A DNA stretch of 64,000 nt from CAZDXB01 sp964509335 (GCA_964509335.1 CAZDXB010000018.1:6134-70133), one strand, 5' to 3'; shown: positions 9,401 through 19,000, counted from the stretch's first letter. Program-made: numbers and translations. The notes: generated by a model from the sequence alone, not told the origin.

Positions 9401-10076
9401 TTTCAGCCGGCGTGCCGCGCAAGGCGGTAGTATCCTTCGGATGTATAGTCAACGAAAAAGGCGGCGGCGGCACAAACGACTCATTGTATTTCGCAATCCT
9501 ATAGAAAGAACCTCCTATGCCGGTTTGAAACGCCAAAAACAAAATCAAAACGACAATACCAATTCCGAAAAACGATAGCGCCGATTTCTTTAAATCTTTC
9601 GTTTCGACTACCGCGCCGAAATCCTTATCTTTTACTAACTCGTCGGCGTCGTAAAAAGCCGCCGCGGCTAAATCCTTCGAGAAAATCGTCCCTCTTTCGC
9701 CGGGATTTTCTATTTCGCGGATAACCTGAACGGCGTTGCTTAATCTATCCTTAACGTCGGGATATTTTTCGCCGACCCTCAAAGCTAAGTCGTCCAATCG
9801 CGGCAGGTTTTTGACGCCCATCGCTCTTAGAACCGACGGCATCAAATAATACGAAAGCGAAACGAAAAACGCCGCTAAAGTTATCAAAGCGAGAACCGAG
9901 CGGAAAATAGTGTCGCCTCTAGCTATCAGTTCAATCAAACTAACTAAAAGAACGGCTAATAGTATTATAGAACCCGCTTTAAAAAAGCTCGAGAAAAAAT
10001 TGACTATTGTCTCTTTCTTTCTCGCGCTCTTGAGTTTGCCTAATATTCTATCGTATTTTACCTTGTAATCTTCCAT
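6492..10076 (-). CDS. Large DUF4175-family membrane protein with long coiled coil
   Basis: A 1194-aa protein. The N-terminal 200 residues contain about three membrane segments (near 28-50, 60-80 and 170-190). Ig-like beta-rich segments follow to about residue 550, then a very long charged Lys/Glu/Gln coiled coil (about 555-1000) with many KKQEEL-type heptads. A Gln/Ser/Gly/Met-rich stretch lies near 985-1060. The N-terminal part and the neighbour (a DUF4159 protein) match the DUF4175 family of Bacteroidota and Alphaproteobacteria. The function is not established; a structural or envelope-spanning role is a reasonable inference. It starts 11 bases after the DUF4159 gene stop. The reverse strand of the coiled coil yields many long spurious frames. 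Confidence 0.75.
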   Translation of the reverse strand: MEDYKVKYDRILGKLKSARKKETIVNFFSSFFKAGSIILLAVLLVSLIELIARGDTIFRSVLALITLAAFFVSLSYYLMPSVLRAMGVKNLPRLDDLALRVGEKYPDVKDRLSNAVQVIREIENPGERGTIFSKDLAAAAFYDADELVKDKDFGAVVETKDLKKSALSFFGIGIVVLILFLAFQTGIGGSFYRIAKYNESFVPPPPFSLTIHPKDTTALRGTPAEIVVKAYGKKPPESVRLMLREKEQKGFDSYVLRLDSNNTYSYEIPSLRNTLIFYAETDWYARKVKTAKGVIEVIDKPFIRSLSGRIYYPSYAGLKSKNFDERSADITALIGSRVKMNVFSNKNLAGAKIVALLNKSRETLTELDSAKTDSSEAEEKTDVKDTVKTPLKIDGKKAFGTFRVTRSGEYYIELIDKDGEENESPIRYSIAALNDDNPSISLIEPVVNVEVDEQALLPIRAAISDDYGFTKLTLRYRLVRSRYAQSEKRYKTTKIPISKDELSQEATYIWDLEDIGISPDDIYEYYLEVFDNDVVNGPKSARTKPLLVKLPSLDQVLNQVDKEQDRVEKELKEALKKAEEAKRDMEELNRELLKKKSAKDIDWSDKKKVQDISKKMEDLKNKLKDTEKSIENITKSLEQRNAISEETLRKYQEVQKLLGEVNSPELEEIQRNTEEIMKKATPEQMQEAMENVKFNEEKFRKSLERTLKILNRLKAEQKADALSKKADELVKKQKELNEELKSANPKDEKKRQELAKKQEELKKDFEKMAEDFENFKKTTEQLKNMPEDEIQKASESLKKNETAGEMQKASQQCQQGDFSNANKSQKNAAKNMSAFAQQMQNLKKQMQDKGIKKAIRTMQKAVSDMVKLSKDQEDVKQKTKSMDYNSTQFRELMARQAAINQALSNSIKQLNELSEQSFAVTPQMANQLGNALRNMQKSIESLEDRNTSRGSNYQSKAMSNMNQAAIDMRLMLDRMKKNNSACPFGQGQGGQGSSGSGSQPMSSQQMSQQLQRLANQQQGINAALQKMAGGRGGLSQEERSKMSRIISEQNGLQGKVQEMAGQQEGLSTHKRGEKMGSGGDLKKLAEEMKRNIKELEGGRLKPETVKRQQKILNKLLDYSRSMYKRDKEKKRKAETGKDIIRKSPGDIDMTTQEGKARRLREILRSIEQGYSKDYEELIKKYFKVLESKEIEIVQ

Positions 10077-10087
10077 AATTCAATCCT

Positions 10088-10774
10088 TTAGTGAGTTAAA
10101 GCCCAAACGACAATATTGGTTCCCATTTTCAAAGCGTCTTGCCGTTTTTCCTCGGGGTCGTCGTAAACGTCGGGGTCAACCCATCCGTCTCCGATATTGC
10201 TTTCAAACGCGTAAAAGACGCAAAGTCTGTCGTCGTGAAACAAGCCAAATCCTCTCGGCGCTTTCTTGTCGTGTTCGTGGATTTTCGGCAAGCCGTTCGG
10301 AAATCGATATTGGATATGGTAAATCCCGTGCGAAAAAGGTAGCTCGGCGAATTCCTGATTGGGAAACACCTTTTTCATTTCCCTCCTTATATACTCGTCC
10401 AATCCGTAATCGTCGTCCACGAATAAAAAACCGCCGTTCTGCAGATAAGCTCTCAAATTGTCCGCTTCCTTCTGAGAGAAACTTAAATTGCCGTGTCCCG
10501 TTAGAAAAATCATCGGATATAAAAATAAATTGTCGGACGCTAAATTCACGTAAGTGTAAACCGGCTTTACTCTAATATTTGTGTTTTTATTGACGTACTT
10601 AAGCAAGTTGACTTCGGCGGATTGGTCGTTATACCAGTCGCCGCCGCCGGAATACTTAACTCTCGCTATTTGAAACAATGAATTGTCGCCGGCGGCTTCC
10701 GCCGAAACAAACGACGTCAACATAAACGCCGCTAAAATCCCCAGTTTTACAATAATGTTTTTCATCTCTTTCAT
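10088..10774 (-). CDS. DUF4159 secreted protein
   Basis: A 228-aa protein with an N-terminal signal peptide (MKNIIVKLGILAAFMLTSF, cleavage probably near AEA-AG). The DUF4159 core is clear: MIFLTGHGNLSFS, YLQNGGFLFVDDDYG, LPFSHGIYHI, GFGLFHDDRLCVFYAFE and a C-terminal NIVVWALTH. DUF4159 resembles a class-I glutamine-amidotransferase-like fold without proven activity. The chosen ATG at 10774 overlaps the rsmG stop as ATGA, the typical coupled arrangement; the ATG at 10789 would lie inside rsmG. It is followed 11 bases later by the DUF4175 gene, a pairing seen repeatedly in Bacteroidota. Confidence 0.85.
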   Translation of the reverse strand: MKEMKNIIVKLGILAAFMLTSFVSAEAAGDNSLFQIARVKYSGGGDWYNDQSAEVNLLKYVNKNTNIRVKPVYTYVNLASDNLFLYPMIFLTGHGNLSFSQKEADNLRAYLQNGGFLFVDDDYGLDEYIRREMKKVFPNQEFAELPFSHGIYHIQYRFPNGLPKIHEHDKKAPRGFGLFHDDRLCVFYAFESNIGDGWVDPDVYDDPEEKRQDALKMGTNIVVWALTH

Positions 10775-11433
10775 CCAATATTTCGGCAAATTACAATCTT
10801 CTTTTCGTTTTTCCTGAATCTCTCCGCTCCTAAAAAATCTATATCCTCAACTTCAATTTCGACTTTAGGAAACTGTCTCTTTGTCTTAGTTATTTCCTCC
10901 TCAAGCTCGCCGCCCTTCAGAGCGATTAGTTTGCCGTCTTTGTTCAAAAGTTCCTTCGACCAAGAAGCTAATGACGCCAGATTGCCGACGGCTCTAGCGA
11001 AAGCGACGTCGAATTTGCCTCGATATTTTTTCTCTTTCGCCATTTCTTCCACTCGCGCTCTAACGACGTAAATTTCGTTTAAGCCGGTATGTTTCGCAAG
11101 CATTTCCGTAATCTTAGCTTTCTTCGCCTTCGAATCGACCAAATACATCTTTAGCTTCGGCGCTACTATTTTTAAAGGTATTCCGGGCAAGCCTCCCCCG
11201 GTTCCCATATCCACGCATTTTTCGTTCCCTTTTAAATCGCAATATTTCAAAGGAGCGATTGAATGCAATATGTGCTTTTCCAAAATCGCGCTAACGTCTC
11301 TTCTTGAAACTAAATTTACTTTTTTGTTCCATTTAATCAATTCGGTAGCGAATCTTTCGATATTGTCCAAATCCTCTTTCTCTAAGATTATTCCGTTAGC
11401 CGAACAAATTGTCCAAAATTCCGTCAAATTCAT
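10771..11433 (-). CDS. rsmG: 16S rRNA (guanine527-N7)-methyltransferase RsmG
   Basis: A 220-aa protein matching RsmG/GidB in length and motifs. The SAM-binding loop is VDMGTGGGLPGIPLKI near residues 91-106. Earlier, KWNKKVNLVSRRD and LEKHILHSI are typical RsmG segments, and later FDVAFARAVGNL and GKLIALKGG complete the fold. The enzyme methylates N7 of G527 in 16S rRNA, and its loss gives low-level streptomycin resistance in other bacteria. It is the first gene of the minus-strand run leading to DUF4159, DUF4175, PspC and LiaF-like genes, so promoter control may be shared. Confidence 0.95.
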   Translation of the reverse strand: MNLTEFWTICSANGIILEKEDLDNIERFATELIKWNKKVNLVSRRDVSAILEKHILHSIAPLKYCDLKGNEKCVDMGTGGGLPGIPLKIVAPKLKMYLVDSKAKKAKITEMLAKHTGLNEIYVVRARVEEMAKEKKYRGKFDVAFARAVGNLASLASWSKELLNKDGKLIALKGGELEEEITKTKRQFPKVEIEVEDIDFLGAERFRKNEKKIVICRNIG

Positions 11434-11506
11434 AATATCTCGTCAATTTTTTTTATTTTAAGCGTTTGTAAATAAACGTCTCAAAAATAAAAAGATTTTC
11501 ACAATA

Positions 11507-12169
11507 ATGGGCAAAAAGAAAGAAACGCCGTTTTTCTCGGTAATAATTACGGCTTACAACAAAGCGAAATTCTTGAAGAGAGCTTTGGATTCGTTGCTCG
11601 CGCAAAGCGAGGAATGCTGGGAAGGCGTTATTATAGACGACGGAAGCGAGGACGAAACGCCGCGAATCGCGGAAGAATATTTATCGCTCGAACCTCGACT
11701 GTCCTTTCTCCGACAACCGAACAAAGGGCCGGGCGCGGCAAAAAACGCGGGAATAAAAAGAGCTTCCGGCAAATATATAACTTTCCTCGACGCCGACGAC
11801 GAATACAAAACAAACCATTTAGAAGAAAGGAAAAAGCTTTTGCTCAATAAAACGGATATAGATTTGCTCTGGGGCGGCTTTGAAGTAATCGGCGATAATA
11901 GCGTGCCTAACATAAAAGAACCGAGCGAAACGATACCGATAAACAAATGTTTCGTCGGCGGAACGCTCGTTATTAAAACACAATTGGCGAAAAAGCTGGA
12001 ATTCCCCGTTTTAAGATTCGGCGACGACGTTGAATTTTATAATCGGGCTAAAAAAAGCGGAGCTAATATAGAAAAAATAAATTTCGAAACATACGTTTAC
12101 CGCAGAGATACCGGCGAATCAATATGCGACGAAATAAACAAAGGAAAAGGCCTCGATGAACGAAGTTAA
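11507..12169 (+). CDS. Family 2 glycosyltransferase (short)
   Basis: A 220-aa GT-A fold glycosyltransferase. It opens with FFSVIITAYNKAKFLKRALDS, then VIIDDGSEDETP for nucleotide-sugar binding, and a DxD-type site FLDADDEYKTN near residues 93-103. The length is that of a minimal GT2 catalytic domain with no membrane anchor. Acceptor and donor are unknown; transfer to a surface polysaccharide is likely. The last 14 bases overlap the start of nth. It is divergent from rsmG across a 73-base spacer. Confidence 0.85.
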   Translation: MGKKKETPFFSVIITAYNKAKFLKRALDSLLAQSEECWEGVIIDDGSEDETPRIAEEYLSLEPRLSFLRQPNKGPGAAKNAGIKRASGKYITFLDADDEYKTNHLEERKKLLLNKTDIDLLWGGFEVIGDNSVPNIKEPSETIPINKCFVGGTLVIKTQLAKKLEFPVLRFGDDVEFYNRAKKSGANIEKINFETYVYRRDTGESICDEINKGKGLDERS

Positions 12170-12812
12170 AATCGACAAAGAAACGCGAAAAAGATTTAAC
12201 GAAATATTCAAAATACTCGAACGAGAGTATCCCGAAGCGAAAATATCGCTAAAATACAAATCGCCGTTTCAATTGCTAGTAGCGACGATTCTCTCGGCGC
12301 AATGCACCGATAAACAAGTAAACTCCGTTACCAAAAAGCTGTTCGCGAAATACAAAACGCCGGAAGACTTCTCCAAAATCCCCGCAAAGAAGTTGGAAGA
12401 GAAAATATACTCCACCGGCTTTTACAAAGCGAAAGCTAAAAACATAAAAAGCGCCGCCGATAAAATCATCAGCGACTTCGACGGCGAAGTTCCCGGAACG
12501 ATGAAAAAACTCCTTATGTTGCCCGGCGTCGGCAGAAAAACCGCCAACGTCGTCTTGGGGCATTGCTTCAAGCCCGAAGGCGTGGTCGTCGATACTCACG
12601 TGATTAGAATTACTAATAGACTCGGCTTAGTCGAAACGAAAAATCCCGAAATAATCGAGCGAATCTTAAACGAACTAACGCCAAAGAAAAACTGGGCGAT
12701 AGTAACCCATTACTTCATCAATCACGGCAGAAAGATATGTTTGGCGAGAAAGCCCAAATGCGAAAAATGCCCTATATCGGCTCTATGTCCCTCCGCCGCC
12801 GATTATCTTTGA
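12156..12812 (+). CDS. nth: Endonuclease III (base-excision repair glycosylase)
   Basis: A 218-aa DNA glycosylase/AP lyase for oxidised pyrimidines. The helix-hairpin-helix LPGVGRKTANVVL (about residues 124-136) is followed by the catalytic aspartate in VVDTHVIRITNRLG. The C-terminus carries the iron-sulfur loop CLARKPKCEKCPISALC, spaced C-x6-C-x2-C-x5-C as in Nth. It overlaps the glycosyltransferase by 14 bases and the convergent PAP2 gene by 30 bases at the 3' end. All key residues are present. Confidence 0.96.
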   Translation: MNEVKIDKETRKRFNEIFKILEREYPEAKISLKYKSPFQLLVATILSAQCTDKQVNSVTKKLFAKYKTPEDFSKIPAKKLEEKIYSTGFYKAKAKNIKSAADKIISDFDGEVPGTMKKLLMLPGVGRKTANVVLGHCFKPEGVVVDTHVIRITNRLGLVETKNPEIIERILNELTPKKNWAIVTHYFINHGRKICLARKPKCEKCPISALCPSAADYL

Positions 12813-13751
12813 TTTCTTTATAGCGCGAGCGATTTTCGGTTCAAGCCAAACAGCCAAAACAGCTATAGCCGCGCCCGCAATCAAATCTACTACGTAATGG
12901 TAACGCAAATATACGGTCGAGAAAATCAAGCTAGCCCCGAATAAGACAAAAACCCATCTGAACTTAGACTTGAACTTAAAAGCGAAAATAATGTTCGCTA
13001 CAGTCATCATAGTATGCCCGCTAGGCATACAATCTCTGTGAACCGTCGCGATAGGGCTGGCGCCGGCGACGATTCCTCCACCGGTATTAACGGCGTATCT
13101 GAAGAATTCCGTCAACCACAAACCGGGTATCTCCTCGCTCAAAGAAGCAAAGCTATGTAAAGTAAATCTCGGTCCTATAGCGGGAAGCGCGAAATAGAGC
13201 AGATAAGAAATATAAAAAGAAAAAATAATAGTGTTTGCAAAAGAAGTAAATTTCTCGTCGTCCCTTCTCACGTGCCACTCGATTCCGTGAATAAGCGGCA
13301 TAAAAAAGTATGTTATGTATGAAAACTGAAGGAACTCCGTTAGCGCCGGATGATACATATCGGCGAACAGTTTTGTCGGGTCGCAACCAAATAAAGCCCT
13401 ATCCCATTGAATCAACAACCAGTCAAAGTCGCGAGGATTAATAATAGGAACGTATTCGTGAACTTGAGAATATATAAATAACACCAAGGGAGCTATATAA
13501 ACTCGCCTAATTAACAAGACGGTTCTGTCGTCGCTTTTTTCATCTGAATAATACGCCATAAATACTATAAAAATCGAAATCGCGACGTTAATCAATATAT
13601 AAATCAAGGAGTTTTCAACTTGGTCGTAAAAAATAACGGCGAGCGCCGTATATATAAAAAGCATCGCCAGGGAATAAAAATCCACTATATTTATCGCCTT
13701 TCTAGCCGTTCGTATTAAATTGCCAACCTTAGCTTCCCTTTCGCCTTTCAT
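12783..13751 (-). CDS. PAP2-family phosphatase/phosphotransferase (membrane)
   Basis: A 322-aa polytopic membrane protein of the PAP2_3 (Aur1/inositolphosphotransferase-like) group. The catalytic motifs are CMPSGHTMMT and YLRYHYVVDLIAG, which supply the His, Arg, His and Asp of the PAP2 active site. Such enzymes dephosphorylate lipid phosphates or transfer phospho-headgroups, so a role in membrane lipid or glycolipid synthesis is inferred. The ATG at 13751 overlaps the rsmA stop as ATGA; the longer ATG at 13796 would reach 49 bases into rsmA and is less likely. Confidence 0.82.
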   Translation of the reverse strand: MKGEREAKVGNLIRTARKAINIVDFYSLAMLFIYTALAVIFYDQVENSLIYILINVAISIFIVFMAYYSDEKSDDRTVLLIRRVYIAPLVLFIYSQVHEYVPIINPRDFDWLLIQWDRALFGCDPTKLFADMYHPALTEFLQFSYITYFFMPLIHGIEWHVRRDDEKFTSFANTIIFSFYISYLLYFALPAIGPRFTLHSFASLSEEIPGLWLTEFFRYAVNTGGGIVAGASPIATVHRDCMPSGHTMMTVANIIFAFKFKSKFRWVFVLFGASLIFSTVYLRYHYVVDLIAGAAIAVLAVWLEPKIARAIKKSKIIGGGGT

Positions 13752-14584
13752 TTTTTCTTTTTGTTTTCCCAAAATTTTAAAATTTCGAAAATGCACAAAT
13801 ATTCGTTAACAGTCAACTCCTCGGCTCTTTTATTTATAAATTCGCAACCCTTTTTACGCGCTTCGGAGTTTAGTTCCTCGACTTCGCGACCGTAATTGTC
13901 AAAAACGTAGCGTTTTAAAGCGTTCCTTAACTTCTTCCTCCTTTGATTGAAAGCGGCTTTAACTAATTTCATAATTTGAGAATACTCTTTATCTGAAATA
14001 TCGACGCCCTTAAAATTTAGGCTAAAAACGGAAGACTTGACTTTTGGCTTGGGATAAAAGCAATTCGGGCTAACGTCGAATTCAATCTTCGCTTCGCCGA
14101 TTAACTGAAGGGCTAATGTTAAAATACCGTATTCTTTAGTTCTCGGTTGCGCTTTTAGTCTAGCCGCCACTTCCTTTTGGGACATCAAAATCGCCCGCTC
14201 GACCGTTCGCCTCTGTTTGAATAGCCAAAAGAAAATTTGACTAGATATGTTGTAAGGTATATTGCCGACTACTTTAACTTTGCCCGTAGAAGCTATAGAG
14301 TTTAAGTCGAATTCTTGTATATCTTTATTTACGACGGTTAGACGCGCTTTTCGGGGCGAACTGAATTTCGATTTTAAACTATCGACGGCTCGTTTATCTA
14401 TCTCTACGCAAAACAAATCTATCGGCTCTTTTACGAGGAACTTAGTCAAAGCTCCGTCGCCCGGACCGATTTCAAGGACTACGTCGTTTTCTCGGCGCTC
14501 TAATAAAGCGACGATTTTACGAGCGACGTTGTCGTCCTTTAGAAAGTGCTGCCCGAGAGACTTCTTTGGAACGAGATAATCCAA
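13748..14584 (-). CDS. rsmA: 16S rRNA dimethyladenosine transferase RsmA/KsgA
   Basis: A 278-aa protein that dimethylates A1518 and A1519 of 16S rRNA. It opens with PKKSLGQHFLKDDNVARKI, typical of KsgA. The SAM site is VVLEIGPGDGALTKFL, and the catalytic motif is VVGNIPYNISSQIFF (NxPY). The C-terminal helical domain includes AAFNQRRKKLRNALK. It lies 18 bases after the HIT hydrolase gene and is coupled to the PAP2 gene. Length and motifs are complete. Confidence 0.96.
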   Translation of the reverse strand: MDYLVPKKSLGQHFLKDDNVARKIVALLERRENDVVLEIGPGDGALTKFLVKEPIDLFCVEIDKRAVDSLKSKFSSPRKARLTVVNKDIQEFDLNSIASTGKVKVVGNIPYNISSQIFFWLFKQRRTVERAILMSQKEVAARLKAQPRTKEYGILTLALQLIGEAKIEFDVSPNCFYPKPKVKSSVFSLNFKGVDISDKEYSQIMKLVKAAFNQRRKKLRNALKRYVFDNYGREVEELNSEARKKGCEFINKRAEELTVNEYLCIFEILKFWENKKKK

Positions 14585-14602
14585 TTCCCTTATCCCGAAA
14601 AC

Positions 14603-15121
14603 TTACTTTTTACTGGAAATCTTTTTGAAAGCGTCCGATAGAAGCTCTTGGATTTCTTCCATCGACTGCGAAACTACTTTAGTGTCCGAAAGTATCGGCA
14701 TAAAGCTCGTGTCGCCGCTCCAACGCGGAACGATATGAACGTGAAGATGCCCCGGCAATCCGGCTCCGGAGACCCTGCCTAAATTGATTCCAATATTATA
14801 TCCGTGCGGTTTGCTTATTTCGCATAAAGCGTCGGTCGCTTCTCGAACGGTCTGCATTATGTTAAACATCTCCTCGTCGCTCAATTCGTCTAATCTTCCG
14901 ACGTGTTTGTATGGAGCCACGAGAACGTGTCCGCCGTTATAGGGAAACTTATTCAACATTACAAAGCATTTTTCCCGTCGCGCTACCACTAACAATTCCT
15001 TATCTCTTTTGGGGTCTTCGCCCGCTTCGCAAATAAAGCAAGGTTGATTGTTAGGATTTGTTTCTTCGTCTTTAAATCCTTGAATATATTTCGAACGCCA
15101 AGTTGACCACAAAATATCCAT
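14603..15121 (-). CDS. HIT-family nucleotide hydrolase/phosphorylase
   Basis: A 172-aa histidine-triad protein. The active-site motif is GHLHVHIVPRWSGDTSF (HxHxH) near residues 127-143. Upstream, a CFIC pair near residue 28 and GHVLVAPYKH match the Ap4A-hydrolase/phosphorylase branch of HIT proteins (APA2/FHIT-like). It probably cleaves dinucleoside polyphosphates or related nucleotidyl compounds. First gene of a HIT-rsmA-PAP2 run on the minus strand. Confidence 0.9.
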   Translation of the reverse strand: MDILWSTWRSKYIQGFKDEETNPNNQPCFICEAGEDPKRDKELLVVARREKCFVMLNKFPYNGGHVLVAPYKHVGRLDELSDEEMFNIMQTVREATDALCEISKPHGYNIGINLGRVSGAGLPGHLHVHIVPRWSGDTSFMPILSDTKVVSQSMEEIQELLSDAFKKISSKK

Positions 15122-15159
15122 CGTATATCTCCTTACTCATTCATCTTATTCGAATTAAA

Positions 15160-15196
15160 ATAAAAAAAGCGCTCGCTTAAAACCAAGCAAGCGCTT
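15160..15196 (-). terminator. Rho-independent terminator after the barrel gene
   Basis: On the minus strand a 12-bp stem (AAGCGCTTGCTT with AAGCGAGCGCTT, one G-U pair) with a 6-nt loop is followed at once by a run of T. It lies about 20 bases past the stop codon of the outer-membrane gene at 15219-16058 and before the HIT gene, so it separates the two transcripts. Confidence 0.8.
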
Positions 15197-15218
15197 CTTT
15201 TATACTTATCAAATTTCA

Positions 15219-16058
15219 TTATAATGAAAACGCGTATCTTAAGTCCACTCCGAATTGAAACGCGTTAATTCTCCAGTCTTCGTCGGCTTTAACTTTCGTT
15301 ACGCCGTAGTTATAATAGATAGCCGGCACAATAAAATAGTTTTCGCCTAAAATCAATTCGTATTGAAGACCAAATTTAATCCCAACCCGAACGGCGGTAG
15401 CTTCCTCTATCTCGCCGTCTTGCACGACTACGGTTCTACGACCGTTTTTATATTCGTAGCCCGCTACTTCGGCAAATTGAACGTTTTCCGGCTCAACTAA
15501 ATTATACTCTTGCGTTACTTGATTCTGAATTGGTATGCCAATTGTCGGTCCTACGGTTATCCCTACGGGGTTACCTTCAATAAAGTTCTCCTTATAAACG
15601 AATTCGATTACGGCTAAAGAGTAGGAAATATCCAAATCGTGCTTTGTCGAAGACCTGATTACGCTCCAACCGGTAGGGTTACTTTGGTCCTCAATCAAAG
15701 ATGGCCACTCGTCGCCTTCCGAGTCCATTGAGCCGGGAAAAGTAGAATACATAACCCGCGTGATGATTGAAGAAGTCGATTGGGCTTTGTTTTTGCCTAT
15801 CTGATATTCGTAAGTCATACCAAAATAAAATCCCTTCCCCGCGCCTCCGTCGAAGAAAGGACAGTAAGGGTCGCCGGCAAAAGTAGCCAGCTTATCGGCG
15901 CTTTGGCTCACGTTGTTAATACCCGCGCACGGTCCTATCAAAATCGCTGTTCCAGTTTCTTCCGGTTCTATCGGGCTGGCGTCTCCTTGCGCGTTCATTT
16001 CAACGAACTGAATAACTAATAAAGCGGCAATTGTTAATGGTAGTAAACGTAGTTTCAT
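15219..16058 (-). CDS. Outer-membrane beta-barrel protein
   Basis: A 279-aa protein with a signal peptide (MKLRLLPLTIAALLVIQFVE, cleavage near MNAQG). The mature part alternates short amphipathic strands with turns (FYFGMTYEYQIG, AVRVGIKFGLQYEL, YFIVPAIYYNYG) and ends in the aromatic C-terminal strand VDLRYAFSL, all typical of small outer-membrane barrels. No enzyme motif is visible, and the function is unknown. It lies 12 bases downstream of the giant T9SS protein gene and is followed by a strong terminator, so the two may form a cell-surface transcription unit. Confidence 0.75.
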   Translation of the reverse strand: MKLRLLPLTIAALLVIQFVEMNAQGDASPIEPEETGTAILIGPCAGINNVSQSADKLATFAGDPYCPFFDGGAGKGFYFGMTYEYQIGKNKAQSTSSIITRVMYSTFPGSMDSEGDEWPSLIEDQSNPTGWSVIRSSTKHDLDISYSLAVIEFVYKENFIEGNPVGITVGPTIGIPIQNQVTQEYNLVEPENVQFAEVAGYEYKNGRRTVVVQDGEIEEATAVRVGIKFGLQYELILGENYFIVPAIYYNYGVTKVKADEDWRINAFQFGVDLRYAFSL

Positions 16059-16070
16059 ACTTGACCTTTA

Positions 16071-19000
16071 TTACTTAGTTATTATAAACATTCTATTTTT
16101 CATAGTTGAACTAGTCGTCAATCTCATAGTATAAACTCCACTTGCCATAGAGCTAATTTCAAATATAAGAGAATATGAGCCTTTTTTCAAATTTAAATTT
16201 TTTAATAAGCGTATTTTTTCTCCGCTTTGGTTAAAAATAGTAATATTTACTATATCTTCTCTCTTAATCTTGAATTTTACTTCCAATTGATTTTTAACGG
16301 GGTTAGGAGCTATTTTCAAATCCGGCTCTAAGTTCCCGCCAAATTCAACCTGCCTCAAATTAAAAGAACAAATATTTTTGTCCAGAGCTTTAGTCAAAAC
16401 GCCGGAGGAATCGAAACACCTTTCCGAATATACTTCCGCTTCGATATCAAATTCTCTTCTGTCGGCTAATAGTACCAATAACTCATAGGACAAAATCCAC
16501 CTCGCAGGCGAACTAACCTCTATTTTATCAATGTCAACGAACCTTATCTCTCCTTCGCTTTGCCTCAATTCAACTGTATATTCTCTTAATCCATTCTTGT
16601 CTTCAATGAATAAAGTCGTTTTATCATTTAGCAAATATAAGAATTTATTCTTTACTTTTAACTTTATGTTAAAATTTATTGGAAATTTCGAAGAATGAGG
16701 TATCAACCCTGAAATTTCCAAACTCACTGAGTCGCCTATGGAAAACTCGAAAACGCCCGGGTCTTCGATTTTCAGTTTATAAACTCTAGGCGAAATTTTG
16801 ATTAATTTTGTTTCATAATTTATTGAATCGTTGAAAACCGCTCTCGCGCCAAGCTCGCCTTCGAGATTAGCTTCCGGAATAACGGATATGTTGTAAACGA
16901 CTTTTGATTCCGGCTCAATAACGAAAGGCAACCGAGGCTCTTCCCCCCAATTAGCCGCAATCTCCGATGAGACGATGAAAATAGAATCCAGTTCTATTGG
17001 AACATTGCCCCTGTTGGAAACCGATACGGGAACGTTGTTTTCAACGCAAGGAATGAAAGTTCCAGTGTCCGCTATAACTATTTGCGGCGATATAGTATCG
17101 GCGGCGGCGGCAAATCCAACAATCCTAACGGCGGTGTCGCTTCGCTCGTAATTTGGCAAAGCGTCGTGCTCAAACCTAAGGTATAATTCGCTTTTGCCAA
17201 TTTTTTGAGGATGAAAATCGATTGGCGCCGAAACGCTGTCTCCTTGCTTAACGTAAAAGTTTTCAAGCGAATCGAACGCGCCGCCGTTAAAAGTAAAGCA
17301 ACTGTCGTCGCCGTATAGTTCCACTAAGTTCAGCCAAAGCCTTTCGCTCCCGACATTTTTAATAACCGCGGCGACTTTATTCGCCGAATCGAAAATAGGG
17401 ATAGTATCGAATACTACTGTATTTGTGTCTATAACCGGAATTACCCCTTTTCCTCTGAAAGTCGCGGAAGCTGAATCGCCAAAAGGCTCCTCCAAAGTAA
17501 TTAATAATTTTGATTCTTTATCGCTCACCGATAAAGGCTTGAAGGAAGCCGAAATCTTGAGACTGTCGTAACCGAAAATAAAGTCTGTCGAATCAATTAT
17601 ATCGGGCGACTGGAAGTCTGTCGAATCGCCAGCAAAACCGCCCAAAACGGCAATTACGTCGCAATCGCCTAAGTTCTTAATATAAACGACGGTATCGTTT
17701 GCCGTCCCAACTCTTCTATCGCCCCAATCAACCGTTAAATCTCTTATATCGGCTCCAACGCCCGCGCCTCTTACAAAACAAGGAGCGGGTAAATCCAACG
17801 CGTTGACAAACTCAAAATTGACCGACTCGCCTCCCAATTCCATCGGCTTAAATTTAAAAGCAATTTTTAACGTGTCGCCGGGAGGTAAAACCCTCGGCAA
17901 AGCTGAATTAACCGACAACGGTTTAAATACGTCCGAAGAAAATTCGGAAATCGTATCTATTTCAATATTCACGTTCCCGACGTTAATAGCCGTAACGTCG
18001 CCGTAAACCGAATCGCCGAGACATACTTTCCCGAAGTCGTATCCTTCGGTTCTAAGTCCGGGAGAATAAACTTTGCCGAGAACGAGAGTTGAATCGTATC
18101 TGTCGCAATCGAAATAATAACGAATTTTCAAGCGCAAGTCTGAAAAGTCTTCTTTGGGCTTGAAGCACACTAGAATATCGCACCTATCCCCGTTGTTTAA
18201 GTCTTTCGGTAGCTGAGTAAACCGACGCAACTCAAATCTATCGTCGTCGCCCTCGACGACAATCGAATCGAACCTAACCGTTTGATAACCTTGGGCTAAC
18301 AAAGAAACAAAAATACAAGTCGAATCTCCTAATTCCACCGCTTTAAAATCTATGGTGTCCTGAATGTCAATCTCGACCCCGTAAAACATATTTTGATAAG
18401 CCTCGGCGTTGCCGTTTTTATCGGAGTATTTTAAAACGAATTTACCCATTTTCATTAAATCTATAGGTTTAGCTGTGAAGGTAGCCGAATATGTGGAATC
18501 CGTTATTCCGGTCGTCATATCAAATTCGTAATTATAACTTTCCTCGCCCATAACGGCGTAAAGCAAACCCGAATTAGAACTATCCCTAGGTTCGGTTATA
18601 GTTCCAGAAATCCTGCCGCAATACTCGTCAACCGCCAAACTAGGGAAAGTCGAATCGTTGGAAAAAGGGGAGTTTAAGGTCGAGCCAAGCAAATAAGCGT
18701 AAGAGTCAGCCTGCCCGTATCCGTAAACGACGCCGGAAAAGAATCCTTCTTCGCAGGTTATTGTTCGCTCGCCTTCGTCAACTTCCAATCTCGTCCAATA
18801 ATAATTGGAATTTGGAAAAGCGTTGTCAAGCAAGTTATCGTCCAGATTTAAAGCCAAGTCGTCGTCAACCTTTAAACTTCTCAAGGCTTCTTCGCTGAAT
18901 ACCAAATAAACCCTATGCCCCATATATTGATATGGGTCGTAGAATCCGTTCCCTAAAGTAAGGAAACGCGTTTCGGATATGAACTGCTCAACGGGCGGTA

